This document shows positions 42,823-51,911 of a stretch of DNA of 64,000 nucleotides, piece by piece. Numbering within the stretch: the first letter of the stretch is position 1; the number at the start of each line of letters is the position of its first letter. Source of the DNA: Shimia_B sp039815465 (GTDB lineage: Bacteria; Pseudomonadota; Alphaproteobacteria; Rhodobacterales; Rhodobacteraceae); NCBI GenBank assembly GCA_039815465.1, contig JBCBZG010000014.1:31134-95133 (forward strand). The letters are read 5' to 3'. The translations under genes were made by a program, and so were the position numbers. Under the pieces are notes generated by a model. That model had not been told where the DNA came from. It saw only the letters and a program-made list of their open reading frames with translations, and ran no database searches.

Positions 42823-43020
42823 TCACACACCACCTCCTGAGCCATCGCCCCATTTCTGCTTGCCCGTCCGATCTGATCCAGCGTCCCACACGCCGACCGT
42901 TATGAGCGCTGCCAGCACAAAAAGAGCTGCCGGCACGTACCAATACCAGGCCGCGCCTGCGGCGTAGGCAACTGCCACACATGCCGCGCCCGCGACGAGC
43001 TGTGCTAAAGTGGCGCGCAT
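42823..43020 (-). CDS. Small membrane protein
   Basis: 65 residues from MRATLAQL, two hydrophobic helices in tandem (LVAGAACVAVAYAAGAAWYW; VPAALFVLAALITVGVW) and a Gly/Ser-rich charged tail. The start has no strong ribosome site. Real gene likely because of composition and position among similar genes, but size is near the limit. Confidence 0.5.
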   Translation of the reverse strand: MRATLAQLVAGAACVAVAYAAGAAWYWYVPAALFVLAALITVGVWDAGSDRTGKQKWGDGSGGGV

Positions 43021-43068
43021 GGACCCCTCCGACCTGGCACGGTCCAAACCGTATCGCCGCGCTCACGC

Positions 43069-43260
43069 TCAATCACGGCTGTCTCCGATCAGCCCAAGCG
43101 CCCCTGCGAGGCCGCCCACAAAGAGGCCGACGCCCGCGCCGAGGCCCAGAGTGCGCCCCATGCCATCGGCCCAGCCGAGCGCATCGGCGGCATAGGTCGC
43201 AGCCATGTATAGCACGACACCCGTGACGATCACGGCGCTCCACCTTGCGACGATACCCAT
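43069..43260 (-). CDS. Small membrane protein
   Basis: 63 residues, two Gly/Ala-rich helices (AVIVTGVVLYMAATYAADAL; LGAGVGLFVGGLAGALGLIG), head of the leftward run. Function unknown. It diverges from the SDR gene, about 155 bases away. Confidence 0.5.
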   Translation of the reverse strand: MGIVARWSAVIVTGVVLYMAATYAADALGWADGMGRTLGLGAGVGLFVGGLAGALGLIGDSRD

Positions 43261-43416
43261 GGTTTTTGTCTGCCTCCGCGCTGCTTGGGATATATATGGG
43301 CTCTTTTGCCTGCGGCTTCATCCCTTTGCGGGAAATTCGCTGCGGTCCGGTCATTCGAATGCCAATCTTCACCTCCCTGTCTGGGCACGCTAGGCTTCCG
43401 CGGAGGGAGGCACGCT

Positions 43417-44157
43417 ATGCGATTAGAACACAAGACAGCGATCATCACCGGCGGGGCCTCGGGCTTTGGCGCGGGCATCGCGCGAAAATTCGTCGCCGAA
43501 GGCGCGCGGGTGCTGATCGCCGATCTCAACCACGACGGCGCACAGGCATTGGCGCGCGAGCTCGGCGCTGAGGCCGCGCAGGTGGACGTGTCCAGCGGCC
43601 CGTCGGTCGAGGCACTCGCGGCTCAGGCCCGGGCGCTTTGGGGCGACACCGATATCGTCGTTAACAACGCGGGCATCACCCATATGCCCGCCCCGATGGA
43701 GGAGGTCAGCGAGGATGATTTCGACCGCGTCTTTGCCGTAAACGCCAAATCCGTCTACCTTTTTGCCCGCCATTTTGTCCCCGCTATGAAGGCGCTCGGC
43801 GCGGGCGCGATCCTCAATGTTGCCTCCACGGCGGGGGTCAGCCCCCGGCCCCGGCTGAACTGGTATAACGCCTCCAAAGGTTGGATGATCACCGCGACGA
43901 AGGCGATGGCGGTGGAGCTTGCGCCCCATGGCATCCGCGTGAACGCCATAAACCCGGTGGCGGGGGAAACCCCTCTGCTCGCAAGCTTTATGGGCGGCGA
44001 CACGCCAGAAACACGCACCAAGTTCTTGTCCACCATCCCGCTGGGCCGGTTTTCGCAGCCCGAGGACATGGGTGCCGCTGCGGCATTCCTCTGCTCAGAC
44101 GAGGCGTCCATGATCACCGGCGTCGCGCTCGAGGTGGATGGCGGGCGCTGCATCTGA
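43417..44157 (+). CDS. Short-chain dehydrogenase/reductase, FabG-like
   Basis: 246 residues from the ATG at 43417 (GGAGGGAGG upstream). The cofactor motif TGGASGFGAGIA, the NNAG motif (VVNNAGITH), the catalytic Ser region (NVASTAGV) and YNASK (Tyr, Lys) are all present; the C-terminal ALEVDGGRCI is typical. A classical SDR with NAD(P) specificity unclear (acidic D at the end of strand 2, LIADLNHD, favours NAD). Substrate unknown. It is first in an operon with an unknown protein, a P1 peptidase and an aldehyde dehydrogenase. Confidence 0.9.
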   Translation: MRLEHKTAIITGGASGFGAGIARKFVAEGARVLIADLNHDGAQALARELGAEAAQVDVSSGPSVEALAAQARALWGDTDIVVNNAGITHMPAPMEEVSEDDFDRVFAVNAKSVYLFARHFVPAMKALGAGAILNVASTAGVSPRPRLNWYNASKGWMITATKAMAVELAPHGIRVNAINPVAGETPLLASFMGGDTPETRTKFLSTIPLGRFSQPEDMGAAAAFLCSDEASMITGVALEVDGGRCI

Positions 44158-44489
44158 TGCCGCGCGTGCCTGCCCGTGTTCCCGCGGCGATTGACGTCTT
44201 TGCGGGGCTCTTCGAAAGCCAGCAGTTGTGTTTCGCGCATCTCTACGACCTGGCGTCCAACCAGGGCGCGGACATAGACTTGGGCGAGGTCGACGTGATC
44301 TGCAAAACTGATCCGGCCCCCCGGCTCGCGCATTACTTCAACGCGCAGACCGCCCATAACATCGCCACCGACATGGGGCTCAACACCACCTTGGTTCTGG
44401 TCTTTGAGGGCGCGTTGGAGGGCACCCTGGGGGCGTCTGACAGGCTGCACGCGCTCGGGCGGTTTCAGGGGTCGAGGCTACGGGCATGA
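44157..44489 (+). CDS. Hypothetical protein in the SDR operon
   Basis: 110 residues beginning at an ATG that overlaps the SDR stop (TGATG) and ending in an ATGA overlap with the P1 peptidase. Sequence AIDVFAGLFESQQLCFAHLY then NQGADIDLGEVDVICKTDPA suggests a small alpha/beta domain with two cysteines. Not recognised. Confidence 0.65.
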   Translation: MPRVPARVPAAIDVFAGLFESQQLCFAHLYDLASNQGADIDLGEVDVICKTDPAPRLAHYFNAQTAHNIATDMGLNTTLVLVFEGALEGTLGASDRLHALGRFQGSRLRA

Positions 44490-45457
44490 CGGCAATCACT
44501 GACATTGAGGGGCTGTTCGTTGGGCATGCCCAGGATGCGGCGCTCCGCTCTGGCGTGACGGTGCTCACCGCTGACCGCCCATTCACGGCGGGGGCCCATG
44601 TTATGGGCGGCGCGCCGGGTACGCGGGAAACTGACCTCCTCGCGCCGGACCGGCTGGTGCAGCAGGTAGATGCGCTGGTGCTCGCCGGTGGTTCAGCCTT
44701 TGGGCTCGCGGCCGCCGATGGGGTGGCCGATGGGCTGCGTGCCGCGGGACGCGGATTTCCCGCAGGCCCCGCTGTGGTGCCCATCGTGCCCGCGGCGATC
44801 CTTTTTGACCTGGCGAATGGCGGGAACAAAACCTGGCAGGACAACCCCTACCCTGCATTGGGTCGCGCGGCCCTGTCTGCGGCGGGCGCGGATATTAGCG
44901 TCGGCAGCGTCGGCGCGGGCTTTGGCGCCACCGTCGCGGGACTGGCGGGGGGGCTTGGCACAGCGTCGGCCCAGACATCGGCCGGGCACAGGGTCGGCGC
45001 GCTTGTGGCCGTGAACGCCATAGGCACGGCCTGCCATCCAGAGACGGGGCAGTTCTGGGCCGGACCCTTTGAAATCGGCGCTGAATTTGGGGGGCGTGGC
45101 GCGCCCCAGATCGTGCCCGCAGCGCTGCCAACCAAGCTGTCGGAGCACAATACCACGATCGCCATAGTCGCGACGGACGCCGCGCTCGATCAGGCGCAGT
45201 GCACGCGAATGGCGACGGCGGCCCATGACGGGATGGCGCGGGCGTTGATCCCGTCGCACACGCTTTTTGATGGTGACCTGGTCTTTGCAGCCTCCACCGG
45301 GGCGCGCGCCTTGGGCGATGACATGGGCGAGGCCATCGAAATCGGCCACTTGGCCGCGACGACGCTTGCGCGCGCCATCGCGCGGGGTGTCTATGCCGCA
45401 GACGACATTCCAGGTGGACCGCCCGCCTGGCGCACTACGTTCGGCCCAAAGGCCTGA
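44486..45457 (+). CDS. P1 family peptidase (DmpA/S58-like)
   Basis: 323 residues of the self-processing aminopeptidase fold. N-terminal IEGLFVGHAQD and SGVTVLTADRPFTAGAHVMG, then LVLAGGSAFGLAAADGVADG match family S58 (DmpA, BapA). The end of the chain has TLFDGDLVFAASTGA, the usual conserved block. Family members are Ntn-type hydrolases cut before a Ser or Thr in the middle; here the likely region is around residues 220-240 (KLSEHNTTIAIVATDA), where a Thr pair could serve. Acts on peptides or small amides; substrate unknown. Confidence 0.8.
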   Translation: MTAITDIEGLFVGHAQDAALRSGVTVLTADRPFTAGAHVMGGAPGTRETDLLAPDRLVQQVDALVLAGGSAFGLAAADGVADGLRAAGRGFPAGPAVVPIVPAAILFDLANGGNKTWQDNPYPALGRAALSAAGADISVGSVGAGFGATVAGLAGGLGTASAQTSAGHRVGALVAVNAIGTACHPETGQFWAGPFEIGAEFGGRGAPQIVPAALPTKLSEHNTTIAIVATDAALDQAQCTRMATAAHDGMARALIPSHTLFDGDLVFAASTGARALGDDMGEAIEIGHLAATTLARAIARGVYAADDIPGGPPAWRTTFGPKA

Positions 45458-45465
45458 GGGAGGAT

Positions 45466-46944
45466 ATGATGCTCGACACCCAAACAAACCTGGCAGGGAT
45501 GCTGTCTGACCCCACGCTTCTCGCAACCCAAGCCTATGTGAACGGCGCTTGGGTCGATTCGGCGTCGGGCGCGACCTTTGACGTGGTGAACCCAGCGCGC
45601 GGGGATGTGGTGGCCAGTGTCGCTGACCTGGGGCGCGCCGATGTGGCCGCCGCGATTGCGGGCGCGGAGGCTGCGCAGAAAGTCTGGGCTGCGCGGCCCG
45701 CGAAGGAGCGCGCAGGCATTTTGCGGCGCTGGTACGAACTCATCATGGCGGCGCAAGACGACCTCGCGATGATCCTGACGGCAGAGATGGGGAAACCCAT
45801 CGCAGAGGCAAAGGGCGAGATCGCCTACGGCGCGTCCTTCATTGAGTTCTTCGCGGAGGAGACAAAGCGCCTCTACGGCGAAACCATCCCCGGCCACCAG
45901 GCCGACAAACGCATCACTGTGATCAAACAGCCCATCGGCGTGGCCGCGTCGATCACACCCTGGAACTTCCCCAACGCCATGATCACGCGGAAGGCCGGGC
46001 CCGCGCTCGCGGCGGGCTGCGCGTTTGTGTCCCGTCCGTCGGAGCTGACACCGCTGTCTGCCTTGGCGCTGGGGGTGCTGGCAGAACGTGCGGGGCTGCC
46101 CGCGGGGCTCCTCCAGATCGTGCCGTCGAATGACGCCGACGCCATCGGGCGCGAGTTTTGTGAGAATGAAACCGTGCGGAAGATCACCTTCACCGGATCA
46201 ACCCGCGTGGGACGCATCCTGCTCGAACGCGCGGCGGCGCAGGTGAAACGCGTGAGCATGGAACTTGGCGGCAACGCGCCGTTCATCGTCTTTGACGATG
46301 CGGACCTAGATGAGGCTGTCATCGGCGCCATCGCCTGCAAGTTCCGCAACAACGGCCAGACCTGCGTGTGCGCCAACCGGATTTATGTCCAAGCCGGGGT
46401 CTATGACGCCTTCACCGCGAAATTCAAAGCAGCGGTGGAAAAGATGACCGTCGGCGACGGCTTCGACGGCGTCGACTTCGGGCCGCTCATCTCAGCCCCT
46501 GCGGTGGAGAAGGTGCGCGACCACATCGCCGACGCCCTCTCCAAAGGGGCCGAAGTCGCGCTCGGTGGTGGGGCGCACTGTCTTGGTGGGCAATTCTTTG
46601 AACCCACGATCCTGACGGGCGTGACCCAAGATATGAAAGTCAGCCACGAGGAGACCTTCGGCCCCATGGCGCCACTGTTCAAGTTCGACAGTGAGGACGA
46701 GGTCATCGCCATGGCCAATGACACGATCTACGGTCTGGCGGCGTATTTCTACGCAAAGGACTTGAGCCGCGTCTACAATGTGGCCGAAGCGCTGGAATAC
46801 GGCATCGTTGGGATCAACACGGGCATCATTTCCACCGAAGTCGCCCCCTTCGGCGGCGTCAAACAGTCTGGACTGGGCCGCGAAGGGTCGCGCCACGGGA
46901 TCGATGAATTCCTGGAGATGAAGTACCTCTGCATGAGCGTCTAG
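45466..46944 (+). CDS. gabD: NAD(P)-dependent succinate-semialdehyde dehydrogenase
   Basis: 492 residues of ALDH family 5 type. PWNFPNAMITRKAGPALAAG, FTGSTRVGR, ELGGNAPFIVFDDADLDEAV and the catalytic NNGQTCVCANRI are complete; the C-terminal PFGGVKQSGLGREGS fits GabD. It oxidises succinate semialdehyde to succinate at the end of the GABA shunt or of related amine pathways. Starts at either ATG of ATGATG behind GGGAGGAT; nine bases after the peptidase gene. No GABA transaminase in the window, so substrate is inferred. Confidence 0.9.
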   Translation: MMLDTQTNLAGMLSDPTLLATQAYVNGAWVDSASGATFDVVNPARGDVVASVADLGRADVAAAIAGAEAAQKVWAARPAKERAGILRRWYELIMAAQDDLAMILTAEMGKPIAEAKGEIAYGASFIEFFAEETKRLYGETIPGHQADKRITVIKQPIGVAASITPWNFPNAMITRKAGPALAAGCAFVSRPSELTPLSALALGVLAERAGLPAGLLQIVPSNDADAIGREFCENETVRKITFTGSTRVGRILLERAAAQVKRVSMELGGNAPFIVFDDADLDEAVIGAIACKFRNNGQTCVCANRIYVQAGVYDAFTAKFKAAVEKMTVGDGFDGVDFGPLISAPAVEKVRDHIADALSKGAEVALGGGAHCLGGQFFEPTILTGVTQDMKVSHEETFGPMAPLFKFDSEDEVIAMANDTIYGLAAYFYAKDLSRVYNVAEALEYGIVGINTGIISTEVAPFGGVKQSGLGREGSRHGIDEFLEMKYLCMSV

Positions 46945-46964
46945 GCGCTTTTCTATGGACGAGC

Positions 46965-47190
46965 CCACCCACCTCCCTTCTGCGCCTTTCAGGCTTGAAC
47001 CTTAGGGGGCGCGGCTTCGCCGCGTGCCTCCGGCGGCCCTTCCAGGGGGGAAGTATTTGGCGACGAAAGAAAGGGACACCGCCCTCCTTTCTTTCGTCCA
47101 TAAATACTTCCTCCGGAGGAAAACGCGCAAAGCGCGCCGCCGAAGGCCGAACATCTTCGATGTGAGGGGGAGGCGGGCGGACCCGCCATC
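46965..47190. repeat. Large palindromic intergenic repeat, copy 2
   Basis: GAAGTATTTGGCGACGAAAG and on (47050-47074) pairs with 47086-47110 over 25 bases with three mismatches. The flank 46973-47049 matches the reverse complement of 41159-41255 at many positions (CCTCCCT, CTGCGCC, GGCTTG, ACCTT). Between convergent genes gabD and mcd. Confidence 0.7.
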
Positions 47191-47235
47191 TCCACCTTGT
47201 ACCCGCCGTCGGGTTTGCCATGCTTTTTAAGGCTC

Positions 47236-48915
47236 TTAGGCCAGGAGGCGGCGAGCGATGACCTGGGCTTGGATTTCAGCGGCGCCTTCGAAGATGTTGA
47301 GGATGCGTGCGTCGCATAGGATCCGGCTAATCTTGTATTCCAGCGCGAAGCCGTTGCCGCCGTGGATCTGCAGCGCGTTGTCCGCCGCCGCCCAAGCCAC
47401 CCGAGCACCCAGCAGCTTCGCCATCCCGGCCTCCAGGTCGCACCGGCGGCCCTCGTCCTTTTCCACCGCCGAGAAGTAGGTGAGCTGGCGGGCGATCATG
47501 GTTTCGACGGCCATCATGGCGAGTTTCGAGGACACGCGCGGGAAGTTCACCAGCGCTTTGCCGAACGCCTTGCGGTCGAGCGCGTATTTCATGCCCTCGT
47601 CTAGCGCGGACTGCGCCACGCCCACGGCGCGGGCGGCGGTCTGGATCCGCGCGCTCTCAAACGTCTCCATGAGCTGTTTGAAGCCTTTGCCCTCTTCCCC
47701 GCCAAGCAGGTTCTCGCCCTTCACTTTGAAGTCGTCGAAGTTCAGCGTGTATTCCTTCATCCCGCGGTAGCCGAGCACCTCGATCTCACCGCCTGAAATG
47801 CCTTCGTCCTGCCAGGGCTCCTCATCCGTGCCGGGCGTCTTTTCCGCCAGGAACATCGACAGGCCCTTGTAGTTGTCGGTATCGGGCACGGTGCGGGCGA
47901 GCACGGTCATGACATGCGTGCGCGCCGCATGGGTAATCCACGTCTTGTTGCCTGTGATGATCCAGTCGCCATTCTCGTCTTGCTTCGCGCGGGTTTTGAG
48001 CGCGCCAAGGTCGGAACCGGTGTTGGGCTCGGTAAACACGGCCGTCGGCAGGATCTCACCAGAGGCGAGGCCGGGCAGCCACTTTTCCTTCTGCGCGTCG
48101 GTGCCGCCGCACAGGATCAGCTCTGCGGCGATCTCCGACCGGGTGGCAAGCGAGCCCACGCCGATATAGCCGCGGCTCAGTTCCTCGGACACCACGCACA
48201 TGGAGGCTTTGGACAGGCCCAGGCCCCCATGCTCCTCCGGGATCGTCAGGCCAAAGACGCCCATTTCGCTGAGCTCCTCGATGGTCTCCATCGGGATGAG
48301 CTCGTCTTTCAAATGCCATTCGTGCGCGTAGGGCTCCACCTTCTCCAGCGAGTAGCGGCGGAATTGCTCGCGGATCATCTCAAGCTCTTCGTCGAGCCCG
48401 GAGCGACCCACAATCGTGTCGCCCTGCTCCTGCATCAGCTCCACGAGGCGCGAACGTGCTGCCTGCGTGTTGCCGCCATCGCAAAGCGTCATGACCGCCG
48501 GGATCATCAGACCGCGCTGGTCCTCCTGGCTCAGCCCCATGTCCTGGAGGCGCACGACCTCCCCCTGGTTCATCTGGATGCCGCCATAGATCTGCCAGAG
48601 GTACTCGCCAAAGGCGATCTGGTGGATCAGCTGTTCGGTCTCACCAAACGCGCCCTCGGCATTCAGCTTCTCCGCCCAGGCCTGCATCTGGCGCAGGGAT
48701 TCGGCGTAGGTGGCGAGCCAGGCGAGGCCGTGGGCGGCTGTTTGGTTGGCGTCCACGAGCGTCGCGGAAATACGATCCCCGTCGCTCACCATATCCGCCA
48801 CGCGCGCCTTCGCCGTGGCGAGAATACTGTCGACGGGCGCGAGCGCCGCGCGCGTCAGATCAAGGAGCTCTGGCAGCACGAGCGTATCGATCTGCATCTG
48901 TCCATCATGTGCCAT
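47236..48915 (-). CDS. mcd: (2S)-methylsuccinyl-CoA dehydrogenase
   Basis: 559 residues from the ATG at 48915 (AGGAG upstream). The C-terminal 400 residues are an acyl-CoA dehydrogenase: AVFTEPNTGSDLGALKTRA, the FAD/substrate loop, FESARIQTAARAVG and LQIHGGNGFALEYKISR. An extra N-terminal stretch of about 150 helical residues is the mark of Mcd of the ethylmalonyl-CoA pathway, which oxidises methylsuccinyl-CoA to mesaconyl-CoA during acetyl-CoA assimilation. The electrons would go to ETF, encoded at 59.3-61.0 kb. The call rests on length and N-terminal extension; other pathway genes are outside the window. Confidence 0.85.
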   Translation of the reverse strand: MAHDGQMQIDTLVLPELLDLTRAALAPVDSILATAKARVADMVSDGDRISATLVDANQTAAHGLAWLATYAESLRQMQAWAEKLNAEGAFGETEQLIHQIAFGEYLWQIYGGIQMNQGEVVRLQDMGLSQEDQRGLMIPAVMTLCDGGNTQAARSRLVELMQEQGDTIVGRSGLDEELEMIREQFRRYSLEKVEPYAHEWHLKDELIPMETIEELSEMGVFGLTIPEEHGGLGLSKASMCVVSEELSRGYIGVGSLATRSEIAAELILCGGTDAQKEKWLPGLASGEILPTAVFTEPNTGSDLGALKTRAKQDENGDWIITGNKTWITHAARTHVMTVLARTVPDTDNYKGLSMFLAEKTPGTDEEPWQDEGISGGEIEVLGYRGMKEYTLNFDDFKVKGENLLGGEEGKGFKQLMETFESARIQTAARAVGVAQSALDEGMKYALDRKAFGKALVNFPRVSSKLAMMAVETMIARQLTYFSAVEKDEGRRCDLEAGMAKLLGARVAWAAADNALQIHGGNGFALEYKISRILCDARILNIFEGAAEIQAQVIARRLLA

Positions 48916-49068
48916 GTCATGTCTCCTCATTTTCACCCGCCGAGGCCTAATCCGTTTGCACTCGCAGCGCAACAATAATTCAAACCAAAGATTTCCAGCG
49001 CATTAAAGTGTCGCGGCGTATTGCCAAGCGGCCATGGTGCCCTAGCGCTGCGCGGACTAAGAGTAGGC

Positions 49069-49842
49069 ATGGATTTATCGATCTTTTCTGAACTCGGAAC
49101 GACGCTTTTCGTACTTTCGGTGCTTATCACACTCACCGCGGGCGTGATCAAAGGCACTGTGGGCTTTGCGATGCCGCTCGTGATGGTGTCGGGGCTGACC
49201 TCGATTGTGGAGCCCACGCTCGCAATCGCAGCAATGATTCTCCCCGTTGTGGCCTCGAACGCGTTCCAGACCTTTCGCCATGGGGTGGCCCCCGCCCTGC
49301 GGGAGGCGCGGTTCGTGTGGCGCTACCTGCTCGTCGTGTCCGTGTTCATCATCTTATCCGCACAGCTTTTGCCGCTGATCTCGGCGCGGGTGTTCTACCT
49401 TGTTCTCGGGGTGCCCGTCGTCATCCTGTCGCTGATCCAGCTCTACGGTTGGCGGCCCATCATTCCCGAAGCACGCCGGCGTATGGCGGAATGGGGGATT
49501 GGCGTCTTTTCCGGCATCATGGGCGGGCTTGCAGGGACATGGGGGCCGACGACCGTGCTCTACCTCATGGCCATCGACACGCCGAAGGACCGTCAGATCA
49601 TCGTGCAGGGGGTGATCTACGGCACAGGCGCGGTGATGCTGCTGATCGCGCATCTGCAAAGCGGGGTGTTTAACATGACGACCGCGCCCTGGTCCGCGGC
49701 CCTCCTGATCCCGGCCTATCTGGGGATGCTGATTGGGTTCTGGCTGAGCGACCGGATGGATCAGCAGCGGTTTCGAACGGTGACGCTGATTGTGCTGGTG
49801 GTGGCGGGTTTGAATTTGATCCGGAAGGCGGTGGTGGGCTGA
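49069..49842 (+). CDS. TauE/SafE (TSUP) family membrane transporter
   Basis: 257 residues from the ATG at 49069. About eight hydrophobic helices; the first repeat has TAGVIKGTVGFAMPLVMVSG and the second FSGIMGGLAGTWGPTTVLYL, the internal duplication and glycine pattern of TSUP permeases. These export small sulphur-containing or carboxylate anions such as sulphite or sulphoacetate; the substrate here is unknown. Divergent from mcd. Confidence 0.85.
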   Translation: MDLSIFSELGTTLFVLSVLITLTAGVIKGTVGFAMPLVMVSGLTSIVEPTLAIAAMILPVVASNAFQTFRHGVAPALREARFVWRYLLVVSVFIILSAQLLPLISARVFYLVLGVPVVILSLIQLYGWRPIIPEARRRMAEWGIGVFSGIMGGLAGTWGPTTVLYLMAIDTPKDRQIIVQGVIYGTGAVMLLIAHLQSGVFNMTTAPWSAALLIPAYLGMLIGFWLSDRMDQQRFRTVTLIVLVVAGLNLIRKAVVG

Positions 49843-49882
49843 TTTGCCGACGACCTGCTTTCTGATCAGCCCTGCAATAAGA

Positions 49883-49961
49883 GCTATAGCGCCGTTCCGA
49901 GGGGTGGCGCTCGCGCCGCCCCGTGGGGGCGGAACGGCGCGGCCTGACGTTACCGTCAGGC
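49883..49961 (-). repeat. Two-hairpin 3'-end repeat element, copy B
   Basis: Read on the minus strand: hairpin 1 GCCTGACG/CGTCAGGC with GTAA loop (49961-49942); hairpin 2 outer arms GCGCCGTTCCG and CGGAACGGCGC (49940-49930 and 49899-49889); GCTATAGC end (49883-49890). It follows pckA in sense direction by 45 bases. Relative to copy A, paired positions change together and loops stay GNAA. Confidence 0.75.
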
Positions 49962-50005
49962 AAGTACGTTGCTGCTATGGTAGACCAAACAAGGCTCCGC
50001 CTTAA

Positions 50006-51604
50006 TCACCCAATCGCCGCCGCTTTCACGTCGTCGTCGATATGCGGCAGGTACTGCTCGAAATTGTCCGAGAACATCTGCACCAGCTTCTGCGCCTGCG
50101 CGTCGTAAGCGTCTCCGTCTTCCCACGTCCGGCGCGGGGTCAGCAGTAGGTCTGCCACACCCGGCACGCTCACAGGCACCTCAAAGCCAAAGTTCTCGTC
50201 CTTGCGGAACTGCCCGGTGTTCAGCGTCCCGTCGAGCGCCGCGGCAAGCAGCGCGCGCGTCGCGCGGATCGGCATCCGGGACCCTTCGCCGTAGGCGCCA
50301 CCGGTCCAGCCGGTGTTCACGAGCCAGCAGGTCGCACCATGCTTGGCGATCTTTTCGCGCAGGAGCGTGCCATAGGCTTCTGGCCGTCGCGGCATGAAGG
50401 GCGCGCCAAAGCAGGTGGAAAATGTTGGCTCAGGCTCGGTCACGCCCCGCTCGGTCCCCGCCACCTTGGCCGTGAAGCCGCTCAGGAAGTGGTACATCGC
50501 CTGCGCAGGGGTCAGCCGCGCGATGGGAGGCAGCACGCCGAACGCATCGCATGTCAGCATGATGATGTTCTTCGGATGCCCGCCCAGCGCCGTCTTCGAC
50601 GCGTTGGAGATATATTCGAGGGGGTACGCACAGCGCATATTGGCCGTTAGCGAGTCGTCCTCGAAATCGAGCTCTTTGGTGTCGGGGTCGTAGACCATGT
50701 TTTCGATGACTGTCGCGAATTTCTTCGTCGTCGCGAAAATCTCGGGCTCCGCTTCCGCGCTCAGCTTGATCGTCTTGGCGTAGCAGCCGCCCTCAAAGTT
50801 GAAGGTGCCGCGCTCTGACCAGCCGTGTTCATCGTCACCGATCAGCACCCGCTCCGGGTCCGCCGACAGCGTGGTCTTGCCCGTGCCAGAGAGGCCGAAG
50901 AAGATCGCAGTATCCACCGGATTGCCCGGCGCGTGGTTGGCCGAGCAGTGCATCGGCATGATGCCCTTCTCGGGCAGCAGGTAGTTGAGCAGCGTGAACA
51001 CGCTCTTCTTATTCTCGCCCGCGTATTCAGTGCCGGCGATCAGGATCAGCTTGCGCTCGAAATTCATCGCCACAACGGTCTCGGACCGGCAGTTGTGCCG
51101 CTTGGGGTCTGCAAGGAAGGACGGGCAGTTGATGACGGTCCAATCCGCCTCGAACTCCTCCAGCTCTTCGCCATCGGGGCGGCGCAGCATGTGGCGGATA
51201 AAGAGCGAATGCCAGGCAAGCTCGGTCACCATCCGCACGTCGAGCCGGTGCGCCGGGTCTGCACCACCGAACAGGTCCTGTACGAAGTAATCACGCCCCT
51301 GCATGTGGGCGACCATGTCGTCATAAAGCGCGTCAAAGCCCTCGGTCGACATCTCCGCATTCTGGTCCCACCAGATGTGATCCGCCACACCCGGGGTGCG
51401 CACGATGTGCTTGTCCTTGGGCGAGCGGCCCGTGAACTTGCCCGTGGACACCAGAAGCGTCCCGCCCTGACCCAGTTCCCCTTCCCCGCGCTTGATCGCG
51501 GTTTCCACGAGCGAGGGTTCGATCAGGTTATAATAGACCGCGCCGAGCCCCGTGATCCCCTGGGTTTCGAGGGTGAAGTCGGGATTTACGCGTCCGGTGG
51601 TCAT
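50006..51604 (-). CDS. pckA: Phosphoenolpyruvate carboxykinase (ATP)
   Basis: 532 residues. The kinase-type P-loop FFGLSGTGKTTLSAD, metal-binding GDDEHGW, LLNYLLPEKGIMPMHCSANH and NTGWTGGAYGEGSRM are ATP-type PckA hallmarks. It converts oxaloacetate to PEP, the entry to gluconeogenesis. Starts at ATG 51604 about 300 bases from chvI and in the opposite direction; in other alphaproteobacteria PckA and ChvI are linked genetically and by regulation, which suggests shared control here. Confidence 0.97.
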   Translation of the reverse strand: MTTGRVNPDFTLETQGITGLGAVYYNLIEPSLVETAIKRGEGELGQGGTLLVSTGKFTGRSPKDKHIVRTPGVADHIWWDQNAEMSTEGFDALYDDMVAHMQGRDYFVQDLFGGADPAHRLDVRMVTELAWHSLFIRHMLRRPDGEELEEFEADWTVINCPSFLADPKRHNCRSETVVAMNFERKLILIAGTEYAGENKKSVFTLLNYLLPEKGIMPMHCSANHAPGNPVDTAIFFGLSGTGKTTLSADPERVLIGDDEHGWSERGTFNFEGGCYAKTIKLSAEAEPEIFATTKKFATVIENMVYDPDTKELDFEDDSLTANMRCAYPLEYISNASKTALGGHPKNIIMLTCDAFGVLPPIARLTPAQAMYHFLSGFTAKVAGTERGVTEPEPTFSTCFGAPFMPRRPEAYGTLLREKIAKHGATCWLVNTGWTGGAYGEGSRMPIRATRALLAAALDGTLNTGQFRKDENFGFEVPVSVPGVADLLLTPRRTWEDGDAYDAQAQKLVQMFSDNFEQYLPHIDDDVKAAAIG

Positions 51605-51911
51605 GGCCTACGGGCTCCTTAAGTTCCTGTCGCAGGAGAAGCGTTACAGGACGTTTATGAACAAGAATAGAGCAGTTTCAGCATGATAGCGCCACCAGCC
51701 CCAAGTTAGCGCAACCACCGCGGACCACCGCCCAAAGCCGTGCAGCGATCCAAAAAAGTGCGGCAATTAAGCAAGCCTTCAGCGATTTCGGGGCCAAATT
51801 GCGGCGACCACCCCGCTGTGATTCGCATTTCTGTTGATTTTCGGGCGCGCATCCGCGAGCAACAAAGAAAACAGAATAAGAATAACAGAGCAGTATGAGA
51901 GGCATCCAACC

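Noticed and set aside
47914..48978. 354-residue open frame opposite mcd
   Set aside because: Shadow of the acyl-CoA dehydrogenase, no ribosome site, low-quality composition.
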